From Pedobacter sp. Leaf170 (GTDB lineage: Bacteria; Bacteroidota; Bacteroidia; Sphingobacteriales; Sphingobacteriaceae), in contig NZ_CAKLBP010000001.1 in NCBI RefSeq assembly GCF_920984665.1, positions 214,858 to 278,857 of the forward strand: a stretch of 64,000 bases of DNA, read 5' to 3'. The translations under genes and the position numbers were made by a program. The notes under the pieces are model-generated. The model ran no database searches. It had not been told where the DNA came from and was given only the letters and a program-made list of their open reading frames with translations. This document shows positions 9,095 through 17,071 of the stretch, piece by piece (position 1 is the stretch's first letter; each line of letters opens with the position of its first letter).

Positions 9095-10306
9095 CTATTT
9101 AAACTTCAGGTTTAATGATACGATATTGGAAACCAAGCTTGTAGAACGCGAATAGTGACCATATCTCAACTCCAGCATATTTAATCGTTGCCAGCCAAAA
9201 ACACCTTTTGGTGGAGCAAAGCGGACGCCTGCTCCGTAAAAATCACTGTTTAAAGTAGATAAATCGTAATCGCTGGTAAAATATTGTGCTGATGGAGCAT
9301 GCTGACCGTATGGCGCAAAATATTTGGTACCTACCTGATTATTGTATCGGTAAAACGGACTTATTGAAAAAAATGAATTAATCTTTACCGGTACTTCGAG
9401 TTCTGCAGTGTGTGCCCTTATACCCCAATTATCCATATAGTATCGATAAAAAGTACGTATCACAAACATATCATTCAAAAAGTAATTCATCCGCAGCCCA
9501 ATAGGAAGTTTGTACCGCTTATCCGGCAGGGTTTCTGAACGAAGTGAACCATCTGTAAAATAATTACGCTGATACTTTGTAGCGAGTAAACCCTTTTGAT
9601 AGGATGGCTCTAAAATTAAGGAAGCCTGAAACTTTTGACTAATAACCTGAGATAAGGAAAATGAGGCACTAAATGAATTTCTCGGTGCGGTTTCGTATTG
9701 CTCACCACCTTTTCCGGTATTGCCCGTTCGCAATTCAATCGGCAAAATTACCGTCCATTGATCTAAAAATGCCTGTGCCTTAAAATCAAACTGGGTATTT
9801 TTATCTTTAGATAACCGCGTTAAATTAAAAGCGGCACCTAACGACTGGTAATCAAATTCTGTTGAATATGAGCCGGTAAAGCCAAAAGAATTACCAGTTT
9901 CTTCATTAGATTGTGTCCAGTTTAGTGAAGGGTAAATGCGTGTATCTGCAGATGACGCAGAAGATATGGTATTTGGATCTATCTTATCCGAAGATGCTGA
10001 GGTGTAATGATCTACACCAAGCTCAAAAAGAAAGGTATTTTTCTTGCCTCTTTTATTAAATTTCGACATTTGCAGATCAATGGTATTCGCAAAGTCGCTC
10101 AATTTCTCTGTACCTATACCGCCTGTTACAGCAGAATTATTTCCATCCTGATGGTAATAAGCTGAAACCAGATTTATTTCATCAATTTTAAGTTTCCTCG
10201 ATTGATATTTACTGCTATCAATTTTCGGTGGTTCTGGTTTGTTTTGCGCATAAGTGCTTAATATACCGAAGTACATAAAAAGCACGTGGAGATATATTTT
10301 TCTCAT
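9095..10306 (-). CDS. DUF3570 outer-membrane beta-barrel-like protein
   Basis: The 403-residue protein starts with a signal peptide ending near TYAQ, and then shows the DUF3570 opening (KIDEINLVSAYYHQDGNNSAVTGGIGTE). The rest alternates short amphipathic strands ending in aromatic residues, and the last residues are VSLNLKFK, as expected of an outer-membrane barrel. The molecular function is unknown. It is the last gene of a tight minus-strand run: Rieske, thioredoxin-like, ApbE, DUF4266, DUF3570. DUF3570 and DUF4266 recur beside ApbE in Bacteroidota and other Gram-negatives, from memory, which points to an envelope redox role. Confidence 0.8.
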   Translation of the reverse strand: MRKIYLHVLFMYFGILSTYAQNKPEPPKIDSSKYQSRKLKIDEINLVSAYYHQDGNNSAVTGGIGTEKLSDFANTIDLQMSKFNKRGKKNTFLFELGVDHYTSASSDKIDPNTISSASSADTRIYPSLNWTQSNEETGNSFGFTGSYSTEFDYQSLGAAFNLTRLSKDKNTQFDFKAQAFLDQWTVILPIELRTGNTGKGGEQYETAPRNSFSASFSLSQVISQKFQASLILEPSYQKGLLATKYQRNYFTDGSLRSETLPDKRYKLPIGLRMNYFLNDMFVIRTFYRYYMDNWGIRAHTAELEVPVKINSFFSISPFYRYNNQVGTKYFAPYGQHAPSAQYFTSDYDLSTLNSDFYGAGVRFAPPKGVFGWQRLNMLELRYGHYSRSTSLVSNIVSLNLKFK

Positions 10307-10321
10307 TTTTTGATTCTGAAA

Positions 10322-10552
10322 TTAATTACAGCCGCAGCCACCACCGCTTTTGCCCCCGTTTGCTCCCGAAGCACCTTCTCTGTAAAGCTGGAAACTTTGT
10401 TCAAACTTTTGCACTTTCCTTGCAGATAAGGTCATGTCTGCATCATTTATCTTATTTTTTTGGTAAGGCTTTACGCTACTGCATGCACTAAGCATACTGC
10501 TTAAGGAAAATGCAGTAAGCATCGAAAGGAAAAACATCCTGGAAATTTTCAT
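10322..10552 (-). CDS. DUF4266 lipoprotein with Gly/Cys-rich tail
   Basis: A 76-residue protein with a lipoprotein signal (lipobox LSAC, then SSVKPYQ), a short helical middle (ARKVQKFEQSFQLYREGASG) and a terminus ending GGKSGGGCGCN. The two closing cysteines around a glycine look like a metal-, haem- or flavin-linked site, but no function is established. It sits 2 nt from the end of the ApbE gene and 15 nt before the DUF3570 gene, so all three are surely cotranscribed. A standard flavinylation motif (Asp, two residues, Ser/Thr-Gly-Ala-Ser/Thr) is not present; GASGA in the tail only faintly resembles it. Confidence 0.8.
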   Translation of the reverse strand: MKISRMFFLSMLTAFSLSSMLSACSSVKPYQKNKINDADMTLSARKVQKFEQSFQLYREGASGANGGKSGGGCGCN

Positions 10553-10554
10553 AA

Positions 10555-11487
10555 TTATATCACATTAATATTTTTTGAAGTAAATACCCTATCCTCATCA
10601 TCGATGATAATACAGGCTACATGTTTTATCTGATTTATCAGTTCGAGGCCAACTTTTACACCCATAACTACAATTGGCGTGGCTAATGCATCAGCCAGTT
10701 CAGCACTCGGGCAAATTATACTCACACTTTTAACACCGCTCACAGGCAATCCTGTTTTTGGATCGATAGTATGCGAGTAGCGTTTACCATCAATGGTAAC
10801 ATATTTCTCATAGCTGCCAGAAGTTGCAATCGCCATATTACTAATTTTCAGCGCAGAAAAAGGCCTATTGGTTTGTTCAGGATCTGCAATACCAACTGTC
10901 CACGGTTGCCCGTTGATTTGAGTGCCCCATGTAATTAAGTCGCCCGCAGCATTTACAATTCCACTTTCAATACCTAAATTTTGAAGTATCTTTTTAGCCC
11001 TGTCTGCGGCATAACCCTTACCAATCCCACCAAAGCCAAGGCGCATTCCTTTATTTTTAAGCTTTACTGTTGAGTGTTTTTGATCCAAAATCACATTTCG
11101 GTAATCTATAAGTTCTACAGATGCCAAAGCCGTCTCCACATCCGGTAGGCTGGTCATATTCTGATCAAAATTCCAGAGCCGTTTATCTATCGAACCGTAT
11201 GTCAGGTCAAAAGCTCCGTCAGTAATTTCAGATATTTTAACAGAGCGTTCGATAAGGCTAATCACTTCATCATCAACCTTTACCGGGGCAAGGCCAGCAT
11301 TTTCATTAATAAGGCTTGTTTGGCTATCATTGCTGAAAGTGGTAAGCAACCGCTCTATGCGGCTCACTTCATCAATTGCACTATCTATTGCAGCATTCCC
11401 TACTTGCTCGTTTGCAGAGATTACGGTAAACTCAAAGCGATTTCCCATGAGTTTTAGTATTCTGTTTACAGCAACAGATTTTGCCAT
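10555..11487 (-). CDS. apbE: FAD:protein FMN transferase (ApbE family)
   Basis: ApbE moves FMN from FAD onto Thr/Ser of a target protein. The 310 residues show the family signatures in order: SLINENAG, FDLTYGSIDKRLWNFD, LGFGGIGKGYAADRAK, GIVNAAGDLITWG, IATSGSYEKY with SHTIDPKTGLPV, and the metal-binding ADALATPIVVMG. Unlike most ApbE proteins, no signal peptide or lipobox is present: the chain starts MAKSVAVNRILKLMGNRFEF, and only 5 nt separate its ATG from the stop of the upstream thioredoxin-like gene, so there is no room for an overlooked leader. Either it acts in the cytoplasm or it uses another export route. No protein with a classical FMN-binding domain is encoded nearby. Confidence 0.9.
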   Translation of the reverse strand: MAKSVAVNRILKLMGNRFEFTVISANEQVGNAAIDSAIDEVSRIERLLTTFSNDSQTSLINENAGLAPVKVDDEVISLIERSVKISEITDGAFDLTYGSIDKRLWNFDQNMTSLPDVETALASVELIDYRNVILDQKHSTVKLKNKGMRLGFGGIGKGYAADRAKKILQNLGIESGIVNAAGDLITWGTQINGQPWTVGIADPEQTNRPFSALKISNMAIATSGSYEKYVTIDGKRYSHTIDPKTGLPVSGVKSVSIICPSAELADALATPIVVMGVKVGLELINQIKHVACIIIDDEDRVFTSKNINVI

Positions 11488-11492
11488 TCTTA

Positions 11493-11927
11493 TTATAGTT
11501 TATTTTTTATTTTATTGATTTCTGCTACAAAAGCCTGAGCGCTTTCATCTGGATAACCATCCCAGCTTTTTAGCACTTTACCATTTTCATCAACCAAAAC
11601 AGTATATGGAAATTTGCCATCCTTATTGTAAACTTCTGCCAAAGATTCGTTAAGCTTAACCTGTTCTTTTGATAACTGATTCTTTTTCTGCCGCGGAAAA
11701 TCAGCTCTGACTAGAAGAAGATTACCATAGGCATATTGCTCAAAGCTTTCAGATTCAAGTATTTCTTTGCGAAGGCGAATGCATGGGCCACACCAATCTG
11801 AACCGGAAAAATTAATCAAAATCTGTTTATGCGATGCTTTCGCTTGTTTTTGCGCTTCAGAAAAATTGCCCATCCAGGATGCCGGTATTGTAAATATCCC
11901 TAAAAGGGCAATAAAAAGTAATTTCAT
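11493..11927 (-). CDS. Exported thioredoxin-like protein
   Basis: A 144-residue periplasmic thioredoxin-fold protein. A signal peptide (about 1-16) is followed by a DUF255/thioredoxin_7-like fold with the active site SDWCGPCIRLRKE (WCGPC), then FPYTVLVDENGKVLKSWDGY carrying the cis-proline strand. It probably reduces or oxidises disulfides in the envelope, or passes electrons to a partner such as the Cys-tailed DUF4266 protein; the partner is inferred. It lies 6 nt after the Rieske gene and 5 nt before apbE, so it is part of that operon. It is shorter than TlpA/ResA proteins and lacks their insertion. Confidence 0.85.
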   Translation of the reverse strand: MKLLFIALLGIFTIPASWMGNFSEAQKQAKASHKQILINFSGSDWCGPCIRLRKEILESESFEQYAYGNLLLVRADFPRQKKNQLSKEQVKLNESLAEVYNKDGKFPYTVLVDENGKVLKSWDGYPDESAQAFVAEINKIKNKL

Positions 11928-11933
11928 AATTTA

Positions 11934-12359
11934 TTACGAATAAATTTTTAAAGTAGTTCCTATTAACTGGGTGTTGTAAACGGTAAGCGCTCTGGTGGCC
12001 GGCCCATTGGTAACTGCTCCGTTCTCAGAAAAAGTTGCGCCATGGTTAGGGCAATAAAAGCGGCTATTTGCCGATTGATAGCTTAACGTATAACTCTCGT
12101 GCGTACATGATTGCTGAACTGCTATGTACGAACCCATTTTTGTTTTGGCTACGATAACTCCATTTGAAACCAGCGAACCTCCATTGTTTAACAAGGCAGC
12201 GTTTGCTGCCAAGCTTAAATCAAGTGAGAAATTTACACCAGTTGGCCCGGTAGTTCCTGTAGAACTGCTTGTGTCGCTCTTTTTACAACCAACGCAGTTG
12301 ATTAGTGCAAAGGCTGCAGCACTCATACCAATACTATTGAGAAAATCTTTTCTGTCCAT
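11934..12359 (-). CDS. Exported Rieske [2Fe-2S] protein
   Basis: A small Rieske-fold electron carrier. The two ligand pairs are visible as SCTHESY and YCPNHGATF (Cys-x-His, then Cys-x2-His). The N-terminus MDRKDFLNSIGMSAAAFALI followed by NCVGCKK resembles a lipoprotein or exported signal, and a Ser/Thr/Gly linker (TSSSTGTTGPTG) joins it to the fold. An in-frame ATG lies 30 nt upstream (12389), but the signal-like sequence begins at 12359, which is chosen. It heads the run Rieske, thioredoxin-like, ApbE, DUF4266, DUF3570, and probably relays electrons at the outer face of the inner membrane; its donor and acceptor are unknown. Confidence 0.85.
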   Translation of the reverse strand: MDRKDFLNSIGMSAAAFALINCVGCKKSDTSSSTGTTGPTGVNFSLDLSLAANAALLNNGGSLVSNGVIVAKTKMGSYIAVQQSCTHESYTLSYQSANSRFYCPNHGATFSENGAVTNGPATRALTVYNTQLIGTTLKIYS

Positions 12360-12401
12360 AATTTTTTTATAGATAATATCAGATAACAATTAAATTAAAT
12401 G

Positions 12402-12422
12402 CCTTTAAAATATCTTTAAAGG
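12402..12422. promoter_or_regulatory. 21-bp palindrome upstream of the Rieske gene
   Basis: CCTTTAAA and TTTAAAGG form a perfect 8-bp inverted repeat around a 5-bp centre, 43 bp upstream of the Rieske start codon. The size and position suit a dimeric regulator; the protein is unknown. Confidence 0.35.
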
Positions 12423-12528
12423 AGAATATTAGATGTAGAGTTTTATCTATAAAAATGAGTTTGGTTGAGGATGATTTTTAAAACATTAAATTTTAGCTAT
12501 AATGTTTGTAACAAAAATATATATAAAG

Positions 12529-12546
12529 TCTGAAGAAATTCTGAAG
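12529..12546. promoter_or_regulatory. Direct repeat TCTGAAG with 11-bp period, possible response-regulator site
   Basis: TCTGAAG occurs at 12529-12535 and again at 12540-12546, one 11-bp turn apart, in the gap between the metal transporter and the Rieske gene. OmpR-family regulators often bind such tandem half sites, and one is encoded nearby at 15252-15929. The link is inferred. Confidence 0.3.
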
Positions 12547-12608
12547 TTTTAAATTCAATATGTTAAATATGTGTTAATAATCCGCACAAAGTTTTTGTTG
12601 CTTATTAT

Positions 12609-13295
12609 TTAGCTGATAAGTCTGGCAATTAAAAATGCGGCAGCGGCAGCAATAATCCCAATAGCGGTTACTTTTAACGCACCTTTTATTGGCGGCTGGC
12701 CTGTAACTTTACTTTTGAAATAGCCAAATACAAAAAGGCAAATGATGGTAAGCACAGCAGAAAGTATCAGTCCTTCTTGCGGTTTTTCGGTAAAAAAGTA
12801 TGCAGATAGTGGCAGCATTCCTCCTACACAATAAGAAAACCCTATGGTAAGCGCACTGTTACGGGCTCTGTTGATGTCTGGCTTTTCCAGGCCAAGCTCA
12901 AATTTCATCATAAAATCTACCCAATGTTTTTTATTTGTGCTTAGTTGATTAACAATAAGATCCTGAGCTTTACTATCCAGTCCATATTCAGCAAAAATCT
13001 CTTTAACTTCTAATTTCTCTTTTTCGGGCACATTTTCTACCTCCAGATATTCTCTTTTTAATTCACTTTCATAATGTTCCTGCTCGGTTTTCCCTGCAAG
13101 GTAACCGCCCAAGCCCATAGCAATGCAACCGGCAATAATTTCAGCAATACCAGCGGTTATTATAATTGAATTGCTATTTACGGCAGCACTTAAACCTGCA
13201 GCAAGCGCAAAGGGTACGGTTAGTCCATCACTCATCCCGATAACAATATCGGATATAAAAGCAGAGCTCTTTAGGTGTTCTTCTTTATGAGCCAT
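12609..13295 (-). CDS. VIT1/CCC1-family iron/manganese transporter
   Basis: A 228-residue inner-membrane protein of the VIT1/CCC1 family, which moves Fe2+ or Mn2+ out of the cytoplasm. The first helix has the family pattern DIVIGMSDGLTVPFALAAGLS, followed by GCIAMGLGGYLAGKTEQEHYESE, a soluble acidic middle with Glu-rich metal-binding helices (residues about 75-135), and three C-terminal helices including SYCVGGMLPLSAYF. It lies 35 nt downstream of the b-type cytochrome gene on the same strand, so metal export and redox functions appear to be cotranscribed under the adjacent two-component system; that grouping is inferred from order. Confidence 0.88.
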   Translation of the reverse strand: MAHKEEHLKSSAFISDIVIGMSDGLTVPFALAAGLSAAVNSNSIIITAGIAEIIAGCIAMGLGGYLAGKTEQEHYESELKREYLEVENVPEKEKLEVKEIFAEYGLDSKAQDLIVNQLSTNKKHWVDFMMKFELGLEKPDINRARNSALTIGFSYCVGGMLPLSAYFFTEKPQEGLILSAVLTIICLFVFGYFKSKVTGQPPIKGALKVTAIGIIAAAAAFLIARLIS

Positions 13296-13330
13296 ATCAT
13301 TACCAATTAGAGTTTATCATTCTGCTTTTC

Positions 13331-13993
13331 TTAACCACCATTTATCATATCAGATACGATTCCTTTTCCATCTTTTCGCTCAGCCAGAAAAACCCCAGCT
13401 AAGTGAAGCACAATAAAACCAAGTATCAGGTACATACAAAATCCATGAAATTCTTTAATAGTATGATTAATATCTCGTGGGATGCCAGTATAATCCTCAA
13501 AAGCGAGTAATAAACCTGTGCAAACCATTATAAACAGCAATGCATAAAATATCAGATACAGGCCTTTAACCACCAATTCATGCTTGGCAGCTTCCCGTTC
13601 TTTTTTTAAAAAAAAGTAAGCCTGATAAGCCTTCCTAATTTTTGGCGTAATCCTTTGTGCTGGAGGCATGAAGAATTCAGCCATCAACTTAAATAAAAAA
13701 AGTGCAGCAAGGGTATAGCCAAAATAGATGTGTATGCCCCAAACCTGGTCTTCAAGTCCGTGTAGTGCAGCACCCGCCTGCTTATTGCTAACAGATGCGC
13801 CTGCATCCATCAGTTCTGATTTTACGAAGTTACGTTGTGCCCGATCAAACAATGTAGAGTTTATTGCAACGGTTAACAACGATCCGGTAATCATAATAAA
13901 GTTAAGCCAATGCCATAAACGGGTGGAAGAAGGATATTTTTTACCTTGCTTACCTCCAAGAATTTCTTGGTTTAATGGTTCGATAACAGCCAT
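13331..13993 (-). CDS. Di-haem cytochrome b561-like membrane protein
   Basis: A 220-residue protein with four hydrophobic helices and histidines where the cytochrome b/b561 family has haem ligands: SSTRLWHWLNFI in helix 1, WGIHIYFGYTLA in helix 2, and EFHGFCMYLILGFIVLHLAGVF in helix 4. It resembles the cytochrome b subunits of Ni-Fe hydrogenases and formate dehydrogenases, which pass electrons across the inner membrane, but no such enzyme is encoded here. The gene begins 5 nt after the histidine kinase stop and is followed by the VIT1 transporter. A quinol- or envelope-linked electron route to the Rieske protein is a reasonable inference. Confidence 0.8.
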   Translation of the reverse strand: MAVIEPLNQEILGGKQGKKYPSSTRLWHWLNFIMITGSLLTVAINSTLFDRAQRNFVKSELMDAGASVSNKQAGAALHGLEDQVWGIHIYFGYTLAALFLFKLMAEFFMPPAQRITPKIRKAYQAYFFLKKEREAAKHELVVKGLYLIFYALLFIMVCTGLLLAFEDYTGIPRDINHTIKEFHGFCMYLILGFIVLHLAGVFLAERKDGKGIVSDMINGG

Positions 13994-13998
13994 AAGAT

Positions 13999-15255
13999 TT
14001 ATTCATTATTAAAAGTTATAGTAAAGGTATGTAGGTTGTGTTGGTATGTATAATTTAATAAGTAATGCTGACGGATACAGATTTGCTTTAGTATGGCCAG
14101 CCCAAGGCCTGTACCTTCAGAAGCAATGCCTTTGTAAAAGCGATCAAAAATCTTTTCAGCATCCAGGGCACCATGATGAGCCGTATTTGCAAAAATAATT
14201 TGATTGCTATCTAAATAAATTTCGATGCTTCCTTTTTCGTAATTGTGACGAATAACATTACTAAAAAGATTGTTAATGAGAATCTCTATCAGCTGGCGAT
14301 TAGCGATAATCCGGGACGGTAAAAGCGTAGTTTTAAGCTGAATAGACCTTTCTTGCAAAAGCTCATGAAAGTAATGAGTTTTTTCTTGAATAAGCTGGCA
14401 AAGGTCGATATCTTCATGCTCCTGTAGTAAATTATGATCAATTTTAACCAAAAGCAAAAGGGATTGGTTTAGCCTGGTTAAACGTGAAGTTGCCTGATAA
14501 AGTTCGCTAAGCATTTCTCCCTCTTTAGTATCAAGGTTACTGGATTGCAGCATATTATCCAACCTTGAATTAATTACTGCAAGCGGCGTCATCATCTCAT
14601 GCGAAGCATTTTCAGTAAAAAGTTTTATCTCTTCGTAGTCCTTTTTTACTTTACCAGATAAATCGATTAACACCTGGTTGAGTTGCTTAAATTCCTCTAC
14701 AGGCATATCAACCGATCTGTAAGGCTTTTCATGGTTGATATTAAAGTCGTTTATATTCTTTAACATTTGGCTAAAAGGATCCCATATTTTCTTCAGCAAC
14801 ATCCTGTTAACCAGTAAAACAACAATGAGTAAGATGCAGACTGGCAATAGAATAATCAGACAGATATTTTTTATCTGCTCTTGTCTTTCCATTTTCGATG
14901 CTATAACGATTATCTGGTATGCCTCACCATCAAGCATCATTTCCGTTCTTAAAAATCGGGCATGTTCATTTTGATGTTTAAGCGAATTGTAGAAAAGGGT
15001 ATCGCCATATTGCGAGTACGACCTAACCTTCTGAATAGGTTTGTATTGCACCACTAAATCTTCAAATTCATGCGGTGTGTAGAACTTGCCTTTTACCGAA
15101 TACTCTTTAACTTCCATTACCTCCTCAACCATATCATGATCTAGCTGGCGGTTAAGGTAAAATATAAGCATCTGGTAAAAAAGCAGACCAATAACCAATA
15201 AACCAACAAAGCTGATTAGAATAAGGATGCGGTTATATTTAGAGAAAAGCTTCAT
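13999..15255 (-). CDS. Sensor histidine kinase
   Basis: A 418-residue membrane sensor. Helix 1 (about 10-32) and helix 2 (about 128-148) flank a roughly 95-residue periplasmic sensor region. The kinase core has the H box ENASHEMMTPLAVINSRLDNML (phosphoacceptor His), the N box NNLFSNVIRHN and the G box GTGLGLAILKQI. The region after the ATP lid is short. It overlaps the response regulator gene by 4 nt (ATGA), the classic sign of translational coupling, and is followed after 5 nt by the b-type cytochrome gene. The signal is unknown; metal, redox or envelope stress would fit the downstream genes. Confidence 0.92.
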   Translation of the reverse strand: MKLFSKYNRILILISFVGLLVIGLLFYQMLIFYLNRQLDHDMVEEVMEVKEYSVKGKFYTPHEFEDLVVQYKPIQKVRSYSQYGDTLFYNSLKHQNEHARFLRTEMMLDGEAYQIIVIASKMERQEQIKNICLIILLPVCILLIVVLLVNRMLLKKIWDPFSQMLKNINDFNINHEKPYRSVDMPVEEFKQLNQVLIDLSGKVKKDYEEIKLFTENASHEMMTPLAVINSRLDNMLQSSNLDTKEGEMLSELYQATSRLTRLNQSLLLLVKIDHNLLQEHEDIDLCQLIQEKTHYFHELLQERSIQLKTTLLPSRIIANRQLIEILINNLFSNVIRHNYEKGSIEIYLDSNQIIFANTAHHGALDAEKIFDRFYKGIASEGTGLGLAILKQICIRQHYLLNYTYQHNLHTFTITFNNE

Positions 15256-15929
15256 TCACTTGTAAATTTATATCCAACACCATAAACCGACTGAAAATAA
15301 TCGCCGCTACCGGCATCCAAAAGTTTCTTTCTAATATTTCTTATGTGTGTATAGATAAAATCAAAACTATCTGCCATATCTGCATCATCACCCCAAATGT
15401 GTTCTACAGCCGCCGATTTTGAGATTACTTTACCCTTATTGGATATAAAGTATAATAGTAAATCAAATTCTTTTTTAGTTAGATAAACACCTTTGTTATT
15501 AACGGTAACTTCTTTAGCATCTAAGTCAATTCTTATTTCTTTAAAACTGATGTGTCTTTCTCCCATAGCACTCTTGCGGCGCATAACTGCAAGGATTCGG
15601 GCATTAAGTTCTGAAAGATGGAAGGGTTTTGTTAAATAATCATCAGCACCCAAACTCAGCCCCGTAAGCTTATCATCTAAAGAATTTCTGGCAGAAATAA
15701 TGATTACGCCTTCTGCCCTATCTGTACGCTTTAAAAAACTTAATAATTGTAAACCCTCACCATCACCCAAACCTAAATCTAAAAGCAGGCAATCGTAATG
15801 ATACAATTCCAGTTTCTCTAATGCCTGCATATAAGAAGAGGCTACGCTACAAACATTACCCATTCCGCTTAAGTATTCACTAATACTTCTTTGCAAACCG
15901 GGTTCATCTTCTATGATAAGAATCTTCAT
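15252..15929 (-). CDS. OmpR/PhoB-family response regulator
   Basis: A 225-residue two-domain regulator. The receiver has the acidic pair EDE, the phosphoacceptor in DCLLLDLGLGDGEG, ISARNS and LTKPFHLSEL (conserved Lys). The C-terminal winged helix shows LTKKEFDLLLYFISNKGKVISK and TVYGVGYKF-like SVYGVGYKFTSE. It is the first gene of a unit RR, kinase, cytochrome b, VIT1. A tandem 11-bp-period repeat at 12529-12546, just upstream of the Rieske operon, could be one of its targets. The 276-nt gap upstream of it (15930-16205) holds no other visible gene. Confidence 0.92.
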   Translation of the reverse strand: MKILIIEDEPGLQRSISEYLSGMGNVCSVASSYMQALEKLELYHYDCLLLDLGLGDGEGLQLLSFLKRTDRAEGVIIISARNSLDDKLTGLSLGADDYLTKPFHLSELNARILAVMRRKSAMGERHISFKEIRIDLDAKEVTVNNKGVYLTKKEFDLLLYFISNKGKVISKSAAVEHIWGDDADMADSFDFIYTHIRNIRKKLLDAGSGDYFQSVYGVGYKFTSE

Positions 15930-16205
15930 ATAATCAAATATCCATCAAGATATTGAAGACAATTTGAAGTTTTGCTAAAAAATAAATTTATTTATTGAGG
16001 AAGGTAGAATTAAATGGTTTTCGTTTAAGCACATTAGCGAAAACCATATCTAATCAAATTAAGATTTCAGGAAAAGTTATTTAAGATAAAAACATCATTA
16101 AATAGTTATGTGATTAAACCTTAAAATTATTTTGATGAATGTGTATTTATTAATCTTTGAACAATGAAAAAGATGTTGATTTTAACCTTTGCGAAAGTAA
16201 AATAT

Positions 16206-17063
16206 TTATGCCGCACATGCTGCTCCAATCAATGCTGCATTTTCTCCCTTTTCTGATATGTAAATTGGAAATGATATAGCTCTGGCGCTGAGGTAATATT
16301 TTAATTGAGGTAGAAAATGAATAGATGCTTTTGCAATGTTACCACCAAAAACTACACAATCTAATGGGTTACTTCTATGCAATTTAGATAAAAACGTTGC
16401 CAAATTAATTCCAAATTCATCAAAAACCTGAAAAAATGGATCTGCTTTTTCTACACCCTCAATTATTTCTTTAACGTTAGAAACGGCTTGCCCTGAATAA
16501 CTGTTATACTTTGAAACTAACCATTTAGAAGAAAAGAAATCTTCACATATCCCATTCATAAAAGGATGTTTCCAATACTCACCATCGGTTGCAACACCTT
16601 CAATTCCAATTGCAGAACCAAAGCCTGTACCGAGTGTAAAACCCATTACATTTTTATAAGCTGAGGCTGCACCGTGTACTAATTCTCCTTTTAAGAAACA
16701 TCCGGCATCATTAACAAATGAAATTTCATTAACCAAACCTTCCATGCCATTCAATATTAATGTTCTTATATCTTGTTCATAAAGAGCGTCAAACTTCCCC
16801 ATTCCTTTCATATAAGAGATACCATTAAGGTAATCAAACGGACCCGGCATAGCAACTGCAACTTTACCAGAATACTTAAAAGATGCTAAACTTTTTTTCA
16901 TTACGGCGCACCAGGTTGAAACAATATCTTTGGCGCCAGCTTGCGAATCTACTTTAGCTCTCTGCCATGAGCCTTCTAATATGGTTCCATTTGAAACATC
17001 GACTAAGGCCGAAGTGATGTGCGAACCGCCAATATCTACACCTAAATTTATATGCTCTTTCAC
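16206..17063 (-). CDS. ROK-family sugar kinase, likely mannose/hexose kinase of the mannan locus
   Basis: A 285-residue ROK protein with the ATP-binding opening LGVDIGGSHITSALVDV, substrate and catalytic strand SFVNDAGCFLKGE, and GFTLGTGFGSAIGIEG. The usual zinc site (CxCGxxGC) is absent: the equivalent stretch reads KHPFMNGICEDFFSSK with one Cys. It ends the run of mannan-utilisation genes, 8 nt after the stop of the GH76 gene, so phosphorylation of mannose released by GH92 and GH76 enzymes is the likely job, feeding the mannose-6-phosphate isomerase at the other end of the operon. ROK membership is firm; the sugar is inferred. Confidence 0.82.
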   Translation of the reverse strand: MKEHINLGVDIGGSHITSALVDVSNGTILEGSWQRAKVDSQAGAKDIVSTWCAVMKKSLASFKYSGKVAVAMPGPFDYLNGISYMKGMGKFDALYEQDIRTLILNGMEGLVNEISFVNDAGCFLKGELVHGAASAYKNVMGFTLGTGFGSAIGIEGVATDGEYWKHPFMNGICEDFFSSKWLVSKYNSYSGQAVSNVKEIIEGVEKADPFFQVFDEFGINLATFLSKLHRSNPLDCVVFGGNIAKASIHFLPQLKYYLSARAISFPIYISEKGENAALIGAACAA

Positions 17064-17071
17064 GTAGAATT

